A DNA stretch of 64,000 nt from Sedimentibacter acidaminivorans (GCF_017873955.1 NZ_JAGGKS010000001.1:558001-622000), one strand, 5' to 3'. Counted from the first letter of the stretch, positions 16,680 to 27,232 are shown. The notes: generated by a model not told the origin, from the sequence alone. Numbers and translations are program-made.

Positions 16680-19600
16680 ATGAATGACATAATATACAAT
16701 TACATAATACAAGCGATACTTGGTGGTGCTTCAGGATATATAACTAACGAGTATGCTATAAATATGCTTTTCAAAGAGTATACTCCTTTAAAAATAGGTG
16801 GAGTTATAAAGAAAACAAGAAATGAATTTATAGATAACCTTAGCTCGCTTGTAGAAAATGATATAATTAATAAAGATAAGTTGAATAACATTTTAATTGA
16901 CGAATCATTTAAATCTAAGTTTGAATCACTTACTGAGGATTTTTTTAATAATTGCCTTTATAATTCTGCTGATTCAGCCAATTTTTCAGATATTGATGAA
17001 TTTGAGTCTTCAGTAAAACAGTCTGGTGATTTTTTTAAAAAAATAATAGATAACAACTCTGTTGAAATGACTAATTTATTATTTAATAACATAAAAATCG
17101 ATGATTTTTTAACAGATAAACAATTAGAAAAGATATCTAGTTCTTTGTATGATTCCATTAATGATTTAATAAATGATTCAAATGTTGTAAGAGATATATC
17201 TTTGTCTTTATATAATGAATATAAAAATAATAAATTAATAAGTTTACTAGATGGAACAGAAAAAATAGGATTTAATATTACTGAAAATTTTATTCATAAA
17301 TTAAATCAAGTTATTACTGATAATTTTAACGATAGATTAAATAATGCTGTAAAAGATATTTATTTATCTCTAGAGTTAAATGAAACTCTATTATCTATTA
17401 AAGAAAAGATGTATGAAAAGCCATTTAAAGACATAATTACAATAGATGAAGATTTAAAAATAAATATAGTAAAACTATTTTCTGAATATATATACTCAGA
17501 AAATGGGCAAGATTCAATTTTGCAATTATGTAACTCTATTTTTTCTTATGTAAAAAAGTATGATAAGACCCTTTTCAATTTATTTGATTCATCCTTTGAA
17601 ATTAATTTAAAATCATATTTGTTAGATAATCTACCATCTTTAACGGAAAATATTATTGGCTGGATTTACAGCAACAGTAAAAACATAGATAAAATTATTG
17701 AAGAATCAGTGGATGAGGTCATAGATGAAGCCACTGGTATGAAGGGAAAACTTCTTAGCACTATAAAAAATTCATATTTAAATAATTTAAGCGAAAAATA
17801 TAATATTGTTCAAAAAATAATTGATTATGTTAAAAATGAAACCGAACCTGAACAATTGAGCAATAATGTTAGCTCAAAATTTATTAACTATTTAAATACT
17901 GTATCTATTAGTGAAATTTTGACTAGTGCAGAAAATAGTAATATTATAACACCATCAATTGCTAGTAAATATTTAACGGAGTATCTAGAAACTAATTTTG
18001 AATCAATTTTTAATGAAATCATTAATTATGTAATGAATTTAAAATTAAAAGATGTTATGCCTACTGAAATTTATTCTGCTACTATTATCAAGGAAAATAT
18101 ATTAGAATTAATTATGGATAAAATTATTTCATCAGAAAGCATTTCTGATTCTTTATGTCAAAAAATTTATGCTAACTTCAATATTTTATTTAACAAAAAC
18201 TTAAATGAACTGGTAGATGAAGAAAGTATTTACAACAATAATTCAAACATTAAGGGCTTTATTTATAATGTTTTTAATAATAATTCTGAATACATAAAAA
18301 ATTCTATTAAAGTAACAATAAAAAACAATTTAAATATAAGTAAATTCCAGTCATCACGTGTCTATTCAGATATTCCTAATGGAATTTCAAAAGAGATTTT
18401 AAAAAAGTACAATGAAATGACTAATGGAACAGAGAATAAAAAATTATCATTAGCTATCGACAAAATCAATTCAATTGAAAACTTATATAAAAATAGTTCT
18501 GAACTACTTCGTTCACTAATGATAAATAATCTAGATACTCTACTTGGAGATTCAGTTAAGAAACTTGTTACTGAAAATTTAAATAAACTCAATGATGATG
18601 AATTAAGTAATTTAGCAAATGATTTTATAGGTAGAGAACTTAAACCTATAATGTTTTTTGGTGGAATTTTAGGTACTGGTGCTGGTATCACACTAGCCAT
18701 ATTTCAAAACTCCCCTATTAGTTTAGATACTATAAATATTGCAAATATGATTACTTATTCACTAGTTGGTTTTTCAACAAATGCTATTGCAATAAACATG
18801 ATTTTCAGACCATATAAAGAAATTAAATTGTTGAGCAAAATACCTTTTTTACGTAATTTTTCCTTAGGTTATATTGTAAAAAACAAAAAGATTTTTGCTG
18901 AAAACATGTCTGTATTTATTGATAAAAACCTATTAAGTAAAGAAAGTATAAATGAGTTATTTGGTAAATATGAAGATAATTTAAATACTAAACTATTACG
19001 CAGTATTGAATCAAATAATTACATTTTACTAAATAATCTATTGAAAAATAATCAGGAAAATATAGTAGCAGGAACTTATACATTTACTAAAAATTTGCTA
19101 GCTAAAAATACTAATAATCTTAGTAATTTTGCAGTAAATAATTTAGATAATTTTGGTCTTTCAAGTTTACTTTCACCTGAAAATACAATGTATTTAAGTG
19201 CTTTCGCTAAAGAAAAAATATATAATTCAAAAGATGAACTTATTAATTTTATTGAAAATAAAATTAATTCAACATCAAAATTAGAAACTCAGATACCTAA
19301 TAGTTTTGTTAACATAATTAAAAATTATGTAGCCACTTTAATTAAAAATTATTATGATATTACAAATAATAATCTCAACGACTCTAATAATATTAAGAAG
19401 TTTATGATGAAATATAACAAAAAATATACTAGAACAATTAATAAACCTTTGAAGGAAATTTTTAAATCTATTAATATTGAAGCTGTAAATAGTTTTGTAT
19501 CTTATAGATTGTATAAAATTATTTCATCTAAACATTCAAGAAAAAAAATATCAGATACTATATCTAATTTGTTTAACAAATCTGTAGGTGGAAACAAGAC

Positions 19601-20852
19601 ATTTGGAGAACTTTTTGATGGAAAAATGAAAAATTATATTAACAATAATACACCTACATTAATTAATAAAATTACACATAATGTAAAAAGCAGTATAGCT
19701 CAAAGCAAGGGTGCTATATCAAGTAATGTTCAAAATGAAATTAAAGGTAGTCTTGGCTTTTTAGAAAAGGGGATGTACTCCTTAATGGGAGGCGATGCTA
19801 TTGTAAGTGAATTAATTGAAAAAATTATAGTTGATAAAATTCCTTGTTTCATTGATGATAAAGAACAAGAGTTGCTAGATATTTTCAATAATATTATTGA
19901 AGAGAAATTTTACAAAGTTAAAGTAGATTCATTACAAAGTAGCATAAATAAAATTCAAGTAGATGAAATGGTGAACACTTATCTTTCTAACGACGAAAAT
20001 GCTGAATTGATAAAAGAAAAGATAGCGAACACCATATCATTAACACAAAGCAAGTTAGAAAAATTTAATTTAAATGATATTTTAAAATTACTATCATTAG
20101 AGAGTATGAATAATATATTTAACACTTATAGCAATGAAATAAATATATTAATTACTGATTTATCTAAAAATATGACTACAAACAAAAAAGATATTATAAA
20201 TATTATTATACCTTTAATAAATGAACTCACTGATGAATTTATTAAGGCAGTGTCGTTTAAAGATTTATTCAGTAAAATTTCAAATAAGGATACAAGTTTA
20301 ATTATAGATAATTTAATGGATACTTTAAATGGCAATTTTCTAGAAAAAGAAATACAAAATATCATTAGTAATTATAAACAATTTATATTTAATAATGATA
20401 AGATATCTAATTTTATTGATAAAGAAGAATTAGTAAAATCCACTGAGATATTTATAACAGATTTTATTTCTAAAAATGAATTTGAATCTTTTGTTAAAAG
20501 TATTTATAGCTCAACGTTAAAAGAAGCTATTGATTTAAACTTTAATTTTATTGACGAAAAAACAAAATCATATATGTTAAATATTTTTGTTAAATCTGCT
20601 ATTGAAAGTATAAAAGTAAATCTTGATACAATTCTAAAGGCTATTGAATTTGACCGTATAGCAAGAGAAGAAATATATGATATGGAGCCGAAAAAGATTC
20701 ATGAAATGTTTAATTCCTTTGCTGATAAATATTTTAGAAGACTTATGGTTTATGGCTTAGGCGGTTTTGTGTTTGGAATAAATGCTTATTTCGGATTAGT
20801 CTTATCTGGATTTGCATCTATAAATAAATTTATTCACAAATCAAAAGATTAA
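16680..20852 (+). CDS. Very large DUF445-family membrane protein
   Basis: About 1390 residues. The N-terminus (IIQAILGGASGYITNEYAIN, about residues 6-25) is the conserved membrane-proximal DUF445 motif followed by the PLKIGG element. A second copy of the module begins near residue 655 (GGILGTGAGI, then VGFSTNAIAINMIFRPY). A final hydrophobic pair lies at the C-terminus (GLGGFVFGINAYFGLVLSGF). The long regions between are rich in Asn, Ile, Lys and Glu and predicted helical. Usual family members are roughly a third this length. AAAGGAAG precedes ATG at 16680; the TTG at 16659 has no ribosome site. Function unknown; it is transcribed alone and ends in a strong terminator. Confidence 0.85.
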   Translation: MNDIIYNYIIQAILGGASGYITNEYAINMLFKEYTPLKIGGVIKKTRNEFIDNLSSLVENDIINKDKLNNILIDESFKSKFESLTEDFFNNCLYNSADSANFSDIDEFESSVKQSGDFFKKIIDNNSVEMTNLLFNNIKIDDFLTDKQLEKISSSLYDSINDLINDSNVVRDISLSLYNEYKNNKLISLLDGTEKIGFNITENFIHKLNQVITDNFNDRLNNAVKDIYLSLELNETLLSIKEKMYEKPFKDIITIDEDLKINIVKLFSEYIYSENGQDSILQLCNSIFSYVKKYDKTLFNLFDSSFEINLKSYLLDNLPSLTENIIGWIYSNSKNIDKIIEESVDEVIDEATGMKGKLLSTIKNSYLNNLSEKYNIVQKIIDYVKNETEPEQLSNNVSSKFINYLNTVSISEILTSAENSNIITPSIASKYLTEYLETNFESIFNEIINYVMNLKLKDVMPTEIYSATIIKENILELIMDKIISSESISDSLCQKIYANFNILFNKNLNELVDEESIYNNNSNIKGFIYNVFNNNSEYIKNSIKVTIKNNLNISKFQSSRVYSDIPNGISKEILKKYNEMTNGTENKKLSLAIDKINSIENLYKNSSELLRSLMINNLDTLLGDSVKKLVTENLNKLNDDELSNLANDFIGRELKPIMFFGGILGTGAGITLAIFQNSPISLDTINIANMITYSLVGFSTNAIAINMIFRPYKEIKLLSKIPFLRNFSLGYIVKNKKIFAENMSVFIDKNLLSKESINELFGKYEDNLNTKLLRSIESNNYILLNNLLKNNQENIVAGTYTFTKNLLAKNTNNLSNFAVNNLDNFGLSSLLSPENTMYLSAFAKEKIYNSKDELINFIENKINSTSKLETQIPNSFVNIIKNYVATLIKNYYDITNNNLNDSNNIKKFMMKYNKKYTRTINKPLKEIFKSINIEAVNSFVSYRLYKIISSKHSRKKISDTISNLFNKSVGGNKTFGELFDGKMKNYINNNTPTLINKITHNVKSSIAQSKGAISSNVQNEIKGSLGFLEKGMYSLMGGDAIVSELIEKIIVDKIPCFIDDKEQELLDIFNNIIEEKFYKVKVDSLQSSINKIQVDEMVNTYLSNDENAELIKEKIANTISLTQSKLEKFNLNDILKLLSLESMNNIFNTYSNEINILITDLSKNMTTNKKDIINIIIPLINELTDEFIKAVSFKDLFSKISNKDTSLIIDNLMDTLNGNFLEKEIQNIISNYKQFIFNNDKISNFIDKEELVKSTEIFITDFISKNEFESFVKSIYSSTLKEAIDLNFNFIDEKTKSYMLNIFVKSAIESIKVNLDTILKAIEFDRIAREEIYDMEPKKIHEMFNSFADKYFRRLMVYGLGGFVFGINAYFGLVLSGFASINKFIHKSKD

Positions 20853-20933
20853 AGACTATGAGCATGTTGGCTAACCATCAACTCTTTCATTGTAAGGTTA
20901 TAATAATTTGTAAAATTTATATTATAAATAAAG

Positions 20934-20972
20934 AAAAGCATGAATTTTTCAGATTAGAAAATTCATGCTTTT
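20934..20972. terminator. Bidirectional terminator between DUF445 and the TolC-like gene
   Basis: AAAAGCATGAATTTT (20934-20948) and AAAATTCATGCTTTT (20958-20972) form a perfect 15-base stem between two convergent genes, with T-runs on both sides. Confidence 0.9.
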
Positions 20973-20998
20973 TTAAAACTAAGTATAACCTTTATAAA

Positions 20999-22243
20999 TT
21001 ACTTTAAACCAATTAAGTTTGAATTATCAAACATCATTTTGCTTATATTGTAAGATACTAACAATTGATATCTTCCTATTTCAGCTTGAGCTAAATTTGT
21101 ATCAGCTACTATTACGTCTGTTGAAGCAGCCATACCGTTCTCATATAGAAGTTTATTAATTCTTGAAGCTTCTTTTGCTAACTCTACTGTTTTATCCATA
21201 TTCAAAAGAGCTCTTTCTGCTTTTACAAGAGCGAGATATGATTTTCTTACATCAAGCTCTACATCTTTATAAACCTGAGGAACATTTAATTCTGCATCTT
21301 TTAATTTTTCAACTGCTGCTTTATTTTCTCTTAAATTAGAAGTATAGTATGCAGTATATACATGAGTTTCAATTTCTTGTAATTCTAAATTATTTTGTGC
21401 TGTTAATATTTCTGGTCTATCTGTCTTTGCTTTTTCTAAAGCATCTTCTAAATTTATATCAACAGTAGGTACATAATTTAATTCTTTATCTGTTAATACA
21501 ATCTCTGTATCAAATGGTAAATCAATTTTATTCAACAAATTTAATTTTGCTACTTCTAAATCATCTTTTGATGAATCTAAATCTGTTTGAGCGCTTTGAA
21601 CAGCCATTTGCCCATTTAATACTTCTGCTTTTGTTGCAGATCCGTTATTAAATTTTAAATTGATTACTCTCAACTGCTCTTCTGCTTTACTAAGATTTCC
21701 TTGATTAACTTCTATAGTCTTTTCAGCGACTAAAACTTGATAATACAAAGATTTTGTTTCAATTTCAATTCCTAAATTTAAAAGCTCTCTGTTTTTTTCT
21801 GTTTCTTTAGTCCTTAAATCTGCAAATTTTATTCCATACTCATTTTTAGCTAGTAATGTTTTAATATCTGTAGCACCAGGTGAATAAGGATTATCAAGAG
21901 GAACAGACATACTGTCTTCAGCCAATTTCTTAGCTTTGCTAGCATCTTTTCTAGCATCATATAATTCTTTTAACCCATCATCAATTTTCCACATTTCTCT
22001 GCTGCTTTCTTTTGCAAGCTTAACAGCATCATCTATTGACAATTCCATTGCTTTTGAATCTTCAGCAGCAACTTCTTCTTTATCTGTATTTTCAGTATCT
22101 ACTGAGTCCTTCACCGTTTCAATAGCCGAAACCGCTTCACTATCTATATTTGTATTTGTTTCATCATCAGCAAATGCAAAATTCATTTGTAATGTACTAA
22201 GCAAAAGCACCATTGTCATTAGCATAGCTATTTTTCTTTTCAT
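20999..22243 (-). CDS. TolC-family efflux protein
   Basis: About 414 residues with a signal peptide (MKRKIAMLMTMVLLLSTLQM, cleaved near AFADDE) and a helical body containing two internally similar halves typical of the TolC/OEP family: ELSIDDAVKLAKES early, and NLEDALEKAKTDRPEILTAQ in the middle. It is last in the operon with an HlyD-type adaptor and an RND pump, which supports a role as the exit duct or its equivalent. A TolC homologue is notable in a probable single-membrane firmicute. The ATG at 22243 follows GGAGG; the upstream ATG in the longest frame overlaps that site. Confidence 0.85.
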   Translation of the reverse strand: MKRKIAMLMTMVLLLSTLQMNFAFADDETNTNIDSEAVSAIETVKDSVDTENTDKEEVAAEDSKAMELSIDDAVKLAKESSREMWKIDDGLKELYDARKDASKAKKLAEDSMSVPLDNPYSPGATDIKTLLAKNEYGIKFADLRTKETEKNRELLNLGIEIETKSLYYQVLVAEKTIEVNQGNLSKAEEQLRVINLKFNNGSATKAEVLNGQMAVQSAQTDLDSSKDDLEVAKLNLLNKIDLPFDTEIVLTDKELNYVPTVDINLEDALEKAKTDRPEILTAQNNLELQEIETHVYTAYYTSNLRENKAAVEKLKDAELNVPQVYKDVELDVRKSYLALVKAERALLNMDKTVELAKEASRINKLLYENGMAASTDVIVADTNLAQAEIGRYQLLVSYNISKMMFDNSNLIGLK

Positions 22244-22277
22244 GTAAACCTCCATATTTTTTACTTATGTTATATTC

Positions 22278-22856
22278 TTATTTTACACCAAAGCCATTAA
22301 AAAGCAAGTTAAAAATAGTTTCATCATCTATTCCAGAAGTATATTCTTTAAGCAATTTCAGTCTATAATACTCACCCATTGTTCCAATTAATGTGCACGC
22401 TATTATTTCTGAAGGAATATTTTTATCTACAACCCCTTCATCCTTGCCTTGGTCAATTATTTTAATTAACATTGCATACACATCTTTAATTAGCTTCATC
22501 ATAGTTTTAACTACTTTGTCAGATATTACATTTTTATGAGAAAGCATTCTCTCTATTGTTATGTCTTCAAGCTCTGTAGATTTTTCTTTTTTCTCAAACA
22601 TTTCAATAATCTTTTCTTTAAATGTTGTTTCTTGATTGCTTATTTCTTCAATTCCCGCTCTCATCAAATTAACATTTTCAATGCAAAATTCATCAAATAT
22701 ATCCTGTTTACTACTAAAATATTCATATAGTGTACCTTTCCCGACACCTGCATTTACAGCGATTTCATTCATCTTAGTTTTATGAAATCCCTTTTCAGTA
22801 AATAGAGCCTTGGCAGATGTCAATATAGCTTTTCTCTTTGGATTTTTTTCTGCCAT
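22278..22856 (-). CDS. TetR-family regulator of the efflux operon
   Basis: About 192 residues. The N-terminal helix-turn-helix contains KTKMNEIAVNAGVGKGTLYE and YFSSKQDIF; the C-terminal ligand domain is not specific. It lies inside the RND operon between the pump and the TolC-like gene. A perfect palindrome typical of TetR operators overlaps the operon's 5' leader, so it likely represses its own transcription together with the pump, with a pump substrate as inducer. Start chosen at ATG 22856 with GGAGGGC upstream; the longest frame opens at a TTG inside the ribosome site. Confidence 0.9.
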   Translation of the reverse strand: MAEKNPKRKAILTSAKALFTEKGFHKTKMNEIAVNAGVGKGTLYEYFSSKQDIFDEFCIENVNLMRAGIEEISNQETTFKEKIIEMFEKKEKSTELEDITIERMLSHKNVISDKVVKTMMKLIKDVYAMLIKIIDQGKDEGVVDKNIPSEIIACTLIGTMGEYYRLKLLKEYTSGIDDETIFNLLFNGFGVK

Positions 22857-22868
22857 GATGCCCTCCAA

Positions 22869-25800
22869 TTATATTTCTTTAACAATTACATTTTCATCTT
22901 TATGCCTTTTAAATTTTCTTTTAAAGAATATTGTAATATCGTCAAAGATTGTGTACATAACAGGTACAATTACTAGTGTTAAAACTGTTGATAAAGCCAA
23001 CCCACCAATAACAACTACTCCCATTGACTGTGTTAGTTCTCCACCTTCGCCATAACCTATAGCCATTGGTACAAGTCCTAATATTGTTGTAAGTGCTGTC
23101 ATCATTATAGGTCTAATTCTAATTGGTCCTGCCTTTAATATAGCAACTGTCCTATCTTCTCCACTTAATCGCCTTTTATTTATATAATCTATCAAAACTA
23201 TAGCGTTGTTTACAACGATTCCTATAAGTATAATAAATCCTATTATACCTACAACATTTAAAGGTAAACCTATAATAAACAGAGCTATAAAACCTCCTGA
23301 CAATGCAAGTGGAACTGAAAACATAACCGATAGTGGTTGTATTAACGATTCAAACTGTGCAGCTATTATCATATAAACTAGTAATACAGCCATTGCCATT
23401 GCTAAGAATAAATCACCAAAGGTTTCCCTAATTTGCTCTGTTTCTCCACCAAAAGTATATGAGTAACCATTTGGCATTTCATATTCTTTCAACAGATTTG
23501 TTATATCAGTTGATACAGATTGAACATCTCTACCAGAAACACTGGCACTTACTGTTAAAATCCTTGTTTGGTTTTGTCTCATTATACTTATTGGTCCATT
23601 TTCTACTTTAATATTTGCAACTTCTGATAAAGGAACACTTCCTCCAGATGGTAATGTTATAGGTAACATATTTAATACAGAAATACTCTCTCCATATATG
23701 TTGTCACCTTTCAGATTAACATCTAACTCATCACCATCTATTTTAAATTTGGTTACATCTGAACCCGATAAAGTTCCCTTTATAGCAGATCCTATTTGAG
23801 CAGTAGTTAAGCCGTATTGAGATGCAAGAGACCTATCTGTTATTATTTGTACTTCTGGTATTCCATCTGCGTAACTGGATTCAACTTCCCTAGTACCATC
23901 AACATTTTCAATAATTTCTACAAAATCATCACCGATATTTTTAAGTTTATCTAAATCATCACCTTCAATGCTGATGCTTATAGCAGTACCACCCGATCCC
24001 ATAGACATGCTTGATGCTTCAGAAACACTAATTTCCGCTCCTGGAATATCTTTTACAATTGTCCTTATCTCATCACTAATTTGTTTTGTACTTCTACTTC
24101 TATCTTTTAAATCTTGAAGCATTATAGTCATACTACCACTATTTGAACTGCTTCCAATACTCATTATTCCACCACTTCCGGAAGAAGTAAATACACTTTT
24201 TATTTCTGGAATTTGATTTATGGAATCTTTTATATTTTCTAATAACTCATCTGTTTTTTCAAGTTCTGCACCTGCTGGTAAGTTTACACTAACACTTATC
24301 TGACCCTCATCTGTAGCTGGGAAAAACTCTGCTCCAACCTGAAATACCATCAAAATACTTACTACAAACATTACTAAACTTAAAGCAATTGTAATTAATC
24401 TATGTCTTAAACTCCAACTTAAAATTCTCTTGTATGTTGTTACTATAATTCCATGCTTCTTTTCTTGTGCTTCTTCCGATTCCATATTCTTTACTGCAAC
24501 TAGTTTAGATGCCATCATTGGAATTAATGTTAATGCAACAAGTAGTGAACTCACCAAAGCCATAACTATCGTTAACGCAAAGTCTTTAAATATAGTAGCT
24601 GCAAGTCCTCCAGTAAATACTATAGGCAAAAATACAGCTATAGTAGTCAATGTAGATGCTGTAACTGCCATTGAAACTTCATTCGTACCATCAATCGAAG
24701 CTGTAATTCTATTCATACCATTACTTCTGTGCCTATATATATTTTCAAGAACAACGATTGAGTTGTCTACTAGCATTCCTATACCTAGTGCCAAACCACC
24801 TATAGTCATCATATTTAAAGTAATACCTGAAAAATACAATAATATAAATGTTGTAATAATAGAAATAGGTATTGATAGGGCTATTACCAATGTAGTTTTA
24901 AAGCTTCTTAAGAATATTAAAAGTATTATTACTGCTAAAACAGCTCCAGTCATAGCAGTTCTTTTTAAGTTATTAATTGAAAGGTTTATATAATCAGCTT
25001 GGTCAAAAATTGTATCTACATTGAGATTTGGATATTCAGCTTTGATTTTTTCTAATTCTTCATTAACCTTTTTTGATACATTTACTGTATTTCCATCAGA
25101 TTGTTTCATTACTGATAATTGAACAACATCCTGTCCATTAAGTTTTGTTATAGATGACCTATCCTTATTAACTAGGTTAACATCAGCTATATCTCTTAAC
25201 CTTAACGTTCCACCTCTAGTAAGAGGAATACTAATATTTCTAATTTCTTCTAAAGATTTAAATTCTCCAATAGTTCTAACAGTTAGTTCATTTGTCCCCT
25301 TCATAACCGTTCCACCTGGAAGATTCAAATTTTCTGCTTGTAAAATTTGTGTTATATAACTCGAACTTAAATTATACCCTTTAAGCACTTCATCTTTGAG
25401 CATAACTTCAACTTCTCTCTCAAGTCCCCCTGAAACACTTGCGGAAGCTGTACCTTCGATCTTTTCTAATCGTGGCTGTACAACATCCTCAGCAATTTTT
25501 TGTGTAGTATAAATATCTCCCTTGCTAGAAATCGCCAATTGTATTATTGGCATACTGTTAGGATCTAACTTCATAACAGTGGGAGAGGTTGTTCCATCAG
25601 GGAGATAACCCTTTATCATATCTATTTTTTCTCTCATTTGAAGGACTGTCTCATCCATATCCGTACCAAAGTTAAATTGCATCATTACAATAGAACTTCC
25701 TTCATTTGAAATGGACATCATTGCATCTATATTTTCTACAGTCGCTAATACTTGTTCCAAAGGTTTTGATACTAAATTTTCTATTTCTTCTGGTCCTGCA

Positions 25801-25955
25801 CCTGAATATGTTGTCTGCACCATCACATACGGAAGCTCTATTGATGGCATCAGATCAACGTGTAATTTACTAAGTGATACTGCTCCAAACAAGAGAACTA
25901 TTAAAACCATCATTGTTATTGTAACGGGTTTTTTTACTGAAAATTTTGAAAGCAT
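22869..25955 (-). CDS. RND-family efflux transporter (AcrB/HAE1-like)
   Basis: About 1028 residues with the duplicated RND layout: TM1 at the N-terminus, a large extracytoplasmic loop (about 35-330), TM2-6, a second loop (about 555-850) and TM8-12. GIGMLVDNSIVVLENIYRH in TM4 carries the proton-relay Asp, and IGIVVNNAIVLIDYINKRR in the second half matches it. The inner-membrane pump uses the proton gradient to export drugs or lipids. The adaptor stop is followed one base later by ATG at 25955, preceded by AAGGGG; the GTG at 25964 would sit on that ribosome site. Confidence 0.92.
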   Translation of the reverse strand: MLSKFSVKKPVTITMMVLIVLLFGAVSLSKLHVDLMPSIELPYVMVQTTYSGAGPEEIENLVSKPLEQVLATVENIDAMMSISNEGSSIVMMQFNFGTDMDETVLQMREKIDMIKGYLPDGTTSPTVMKLDPNSMPIIQLAISSKGDIYTTQKIAEDVVQPRLEKIEGTASASVSGGLEREVEVMLKDEVLKGYNLSSSYITQILQAENLNLPGGTVMKGTNELTVRTIGEFKSLEEIRNISIPLTRGGTLRLRDIADVNLVNKDRSSITKLNGQDVVQLSVMKQSDGNTVNVSKKVNEELEKIKAEYPNLNVDTIFDQADYINLSINNLKRTAMTGAVLAVIILLIFLRSFKTTLVIALSIPISIITTFILLYFSGITLNMMTIGGLALGIGMLVDNSIVVLENIYRHRSNGMNRITASIDGTNEVSMAVTASTLTTIAVFLPIVFTGGLAATIFKDFALTIVMALVSSLLVALTLIPMMASKLVAVKNMESEEAQEKKHGIIVTTYKRILSWSLRHRLITIALSLVMFVVSILMVFQVGAEFFPATDEGQISVSVNLPAGAELEKTDELLENIKDSINQIPEIKSVFTSSGSGGIMSIGSSSNSGSMTIMLQDLKDRSRSTKQISDEIRTIVKDIPGAEISVSEASSMSMGSGGTAISISIEGDDLDKLKNIGDDFVEIIENVDGTREVESSYADGIPEVQIITDRSLASQYGLTTAQIGSAIKGTLSGSDVTKFKIDGDELDVNLKGDNIYGESISVLNMLPITLPSGGSVPLSEVANIKVENGPISIMRQNQTRILTVSASVSGRDVQSVSTDITNLLKEYEMPNGYSYTFGGETEQIRETFGDLFLAMAMAVLLVYMIIAAQFESLIQPLSVMFSVPLALSGGFIALFIIGLPLNVVGIIGFIILIGIVVNNAIVLIDYINKRRLSGEDRTVAILKAGPIRIRPIMMTALTTILGLVPMAIGYGEGGELTQSMGVVVIGGLALSTVLTLVIVPVMYTIFDDITIFFKRKFKRHKDENVIVKEI

Positions 25956-25956
25956 T

Positions 25957-27063
25957 CTATTCACCCCTTACAATCTTTATTCTACTACCATCATTTATAT
26001 AGTCTTGACCTTTCACTATAACTTTATCTCCTAAAGTTAATCCCTCTTTAATTTCTATATAAGTACCCGTATCTAGTCCTGTTACTACTTCTTTTTCAGC
26101 GGCATAATCACCGTTTACAATAAAAACATATTTCTTTTCAGATTTCTCCATTACTGCTTCTGTTTTGACAGCAAGAGCATTTTCAATTTTATCAGTATTT
26201 AAATGAATTTTGGCAAACATACCTGGTTTAATTGAACCATTATTTGAAAGCAATATATTTACAGTGTAAAGGTTAGTAACCGGGTCAGCTGATGTACTTA
26301 TACTGTCAACTCTAGATTCTTCTTTATAATTAGCAGCACTTATTTCAGCAGTTACAATATCACCTTGCTTAATTTTGTTTATCATATTACCAGGAACACC
26401 AAGTTCTACTGTAATACTGTCAGAATCAACAATTGTAATAGGTGGCTTACTAGCAGATGCATACTCGCCTTCTACTATACTTATGTCTGATATAACGCCT
26501 GATATAGGTGCTTTAACCACAGCATTTTCTGCATTAGACGCTGCATTTTCATATGCAACTCTTGCTTGTTCTACGCTTTTTTTAGCTACTTCTAATGATT
26601 CGTCTGAAGCTGCTAGTTTTGCTTGGTCATATTGAGTTTCTGGTACAGCCCCTTCCTCATATAGTTTTTCAATACGCTCAAATGATTTTTTAGCATTTTC
26701 AATTTGAGATACACTCACGTCATATCCAGCTTTTGCAGATTCATATGCTGCTAATGCTTGATTAACTTGTTTTTGAATATCATCTTTGTCCATGACAAAT
26801 AATATATCATCTTTATTTACCCTATCTCCTACATTTACTCTAATGCTTTCCACTTTTCCTGCCATCATAGGCACAACATAAACATCCTTATCAGCGTAAG
26901 TTTTCGCTGTCATAATGTTTTCTATATGTAGTTCCATTGGTTTTAATGTTTCTACTTCTACGGCTGTATATGTCTCTTCAATTGCACTTACATCGGTGTT
27001 ATTGTTTCCGCACCCAGTAATAGCTAAAGCCGTAATTAATAATAATGTCAATAATTTTTTCAA
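25957..27063 (-). CDS. RND efflux periplasmic-adaptor-type subunit (HlyD/AcrA family), lipoprotein
   Basis: About 368 residues. A lipoprotein signal ends in LAITGC. The body has a barrel-sandwich/lipoyl half (VVPMMAGKVESIRVNVGDRV), a long coiled-coil hairpin (about 100-170, rich in Ala, Lys and Glu), then the second lipoyl half (VKAPISGVISDISIVEGEY) and a beta-barrel domain. It would bridge the pump and the TolC-like duct. AGGAGG precedes a TTG at 27063 that starts directly before the signal peptide. The longer frame from 27105 runs through the operator and is rejected. Confidence 0.9.
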   Translation of the reverse strand: MKKLLTLLLITALAITGCGNNNTDVSAIEETYTAVEVETLKPMELHIENIMTAKTYADKDVYVVPMMAGKVESIRVNVGDRVNKDDILFVMDKDDIQKQVNQALAAYESAKAGYDVSVSQIENAKKSFERIEKLYEEGAVPETQYDQAKLAASDESLEVAKKSVEQARVAYENAASNAENAVVKAPISGVISDISIVEGEYASASKPPITIVDSDSITVELGVPGNMINKIKQGDIVTAEISAANYKEESRVDSISTSADPVTNLYTVNILLSNNGSIKPGMFAKIHLNTDKIENALAVKTEAVMEKSEKKYVFIVNGDYAAEKEVVTGLDTGTYIEIKEGLTLGDKVIVKGQDYINDGSRIKIVRGE

Positions 27064-27085
27064 AATTGTCCTCCTAATATTTTCG

Positions 27086-27099
27086 ACCGACCGGTCGGT
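27086..27099. promoter_or_regulatory. TetR-type operator of the efflux operon
   Basis: ACCGACCGGTCGGT is a perfect 14-base palindrome placed just downstream of the -10 box and upstream of the adaptor start. The GACCGACCGGTC type is common for TetR regulators of efflux genes. The TetR gene in the same operon is the natural partner. Confidence 0.9.
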
Positions 27100-27107
27100 T
27101 TCCACTT

Positions 27108-27136
27108 ATTTTAGCACTAAGCTATTACAATGTCAA
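27108..27136 (-). promoter_or_regulatory. Promoter of the efflux operon
   Basis: On the minus strand TTGACA (27136-27131) and TAAAAT (27113-27108) with a 17-base spacer; the operator follows directly. Confidence 0.85.
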
Positions 27137-27232
27137 CAGACTAAATGTAAATTTATAATATAAAAACTTTATTAATATTAGGTTACAATTTTATTAAGAA
27201 ACTATTAAAATTGTTAAATTATTGCGATAAAC

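Noticed and set aside
24430-24993. Long plus-strand frame opposite the RND pump gene
   Set aside because: It is the complement of a conserved membrane-protein coding region and shows no recognisable protein.
27064-27105. Upstream start of the efflux adaptor gene
   Set aside because: This extension reads through the TetR operator and the ribosome site; a TTG start at 27063 directly before the signal peptide fits better.
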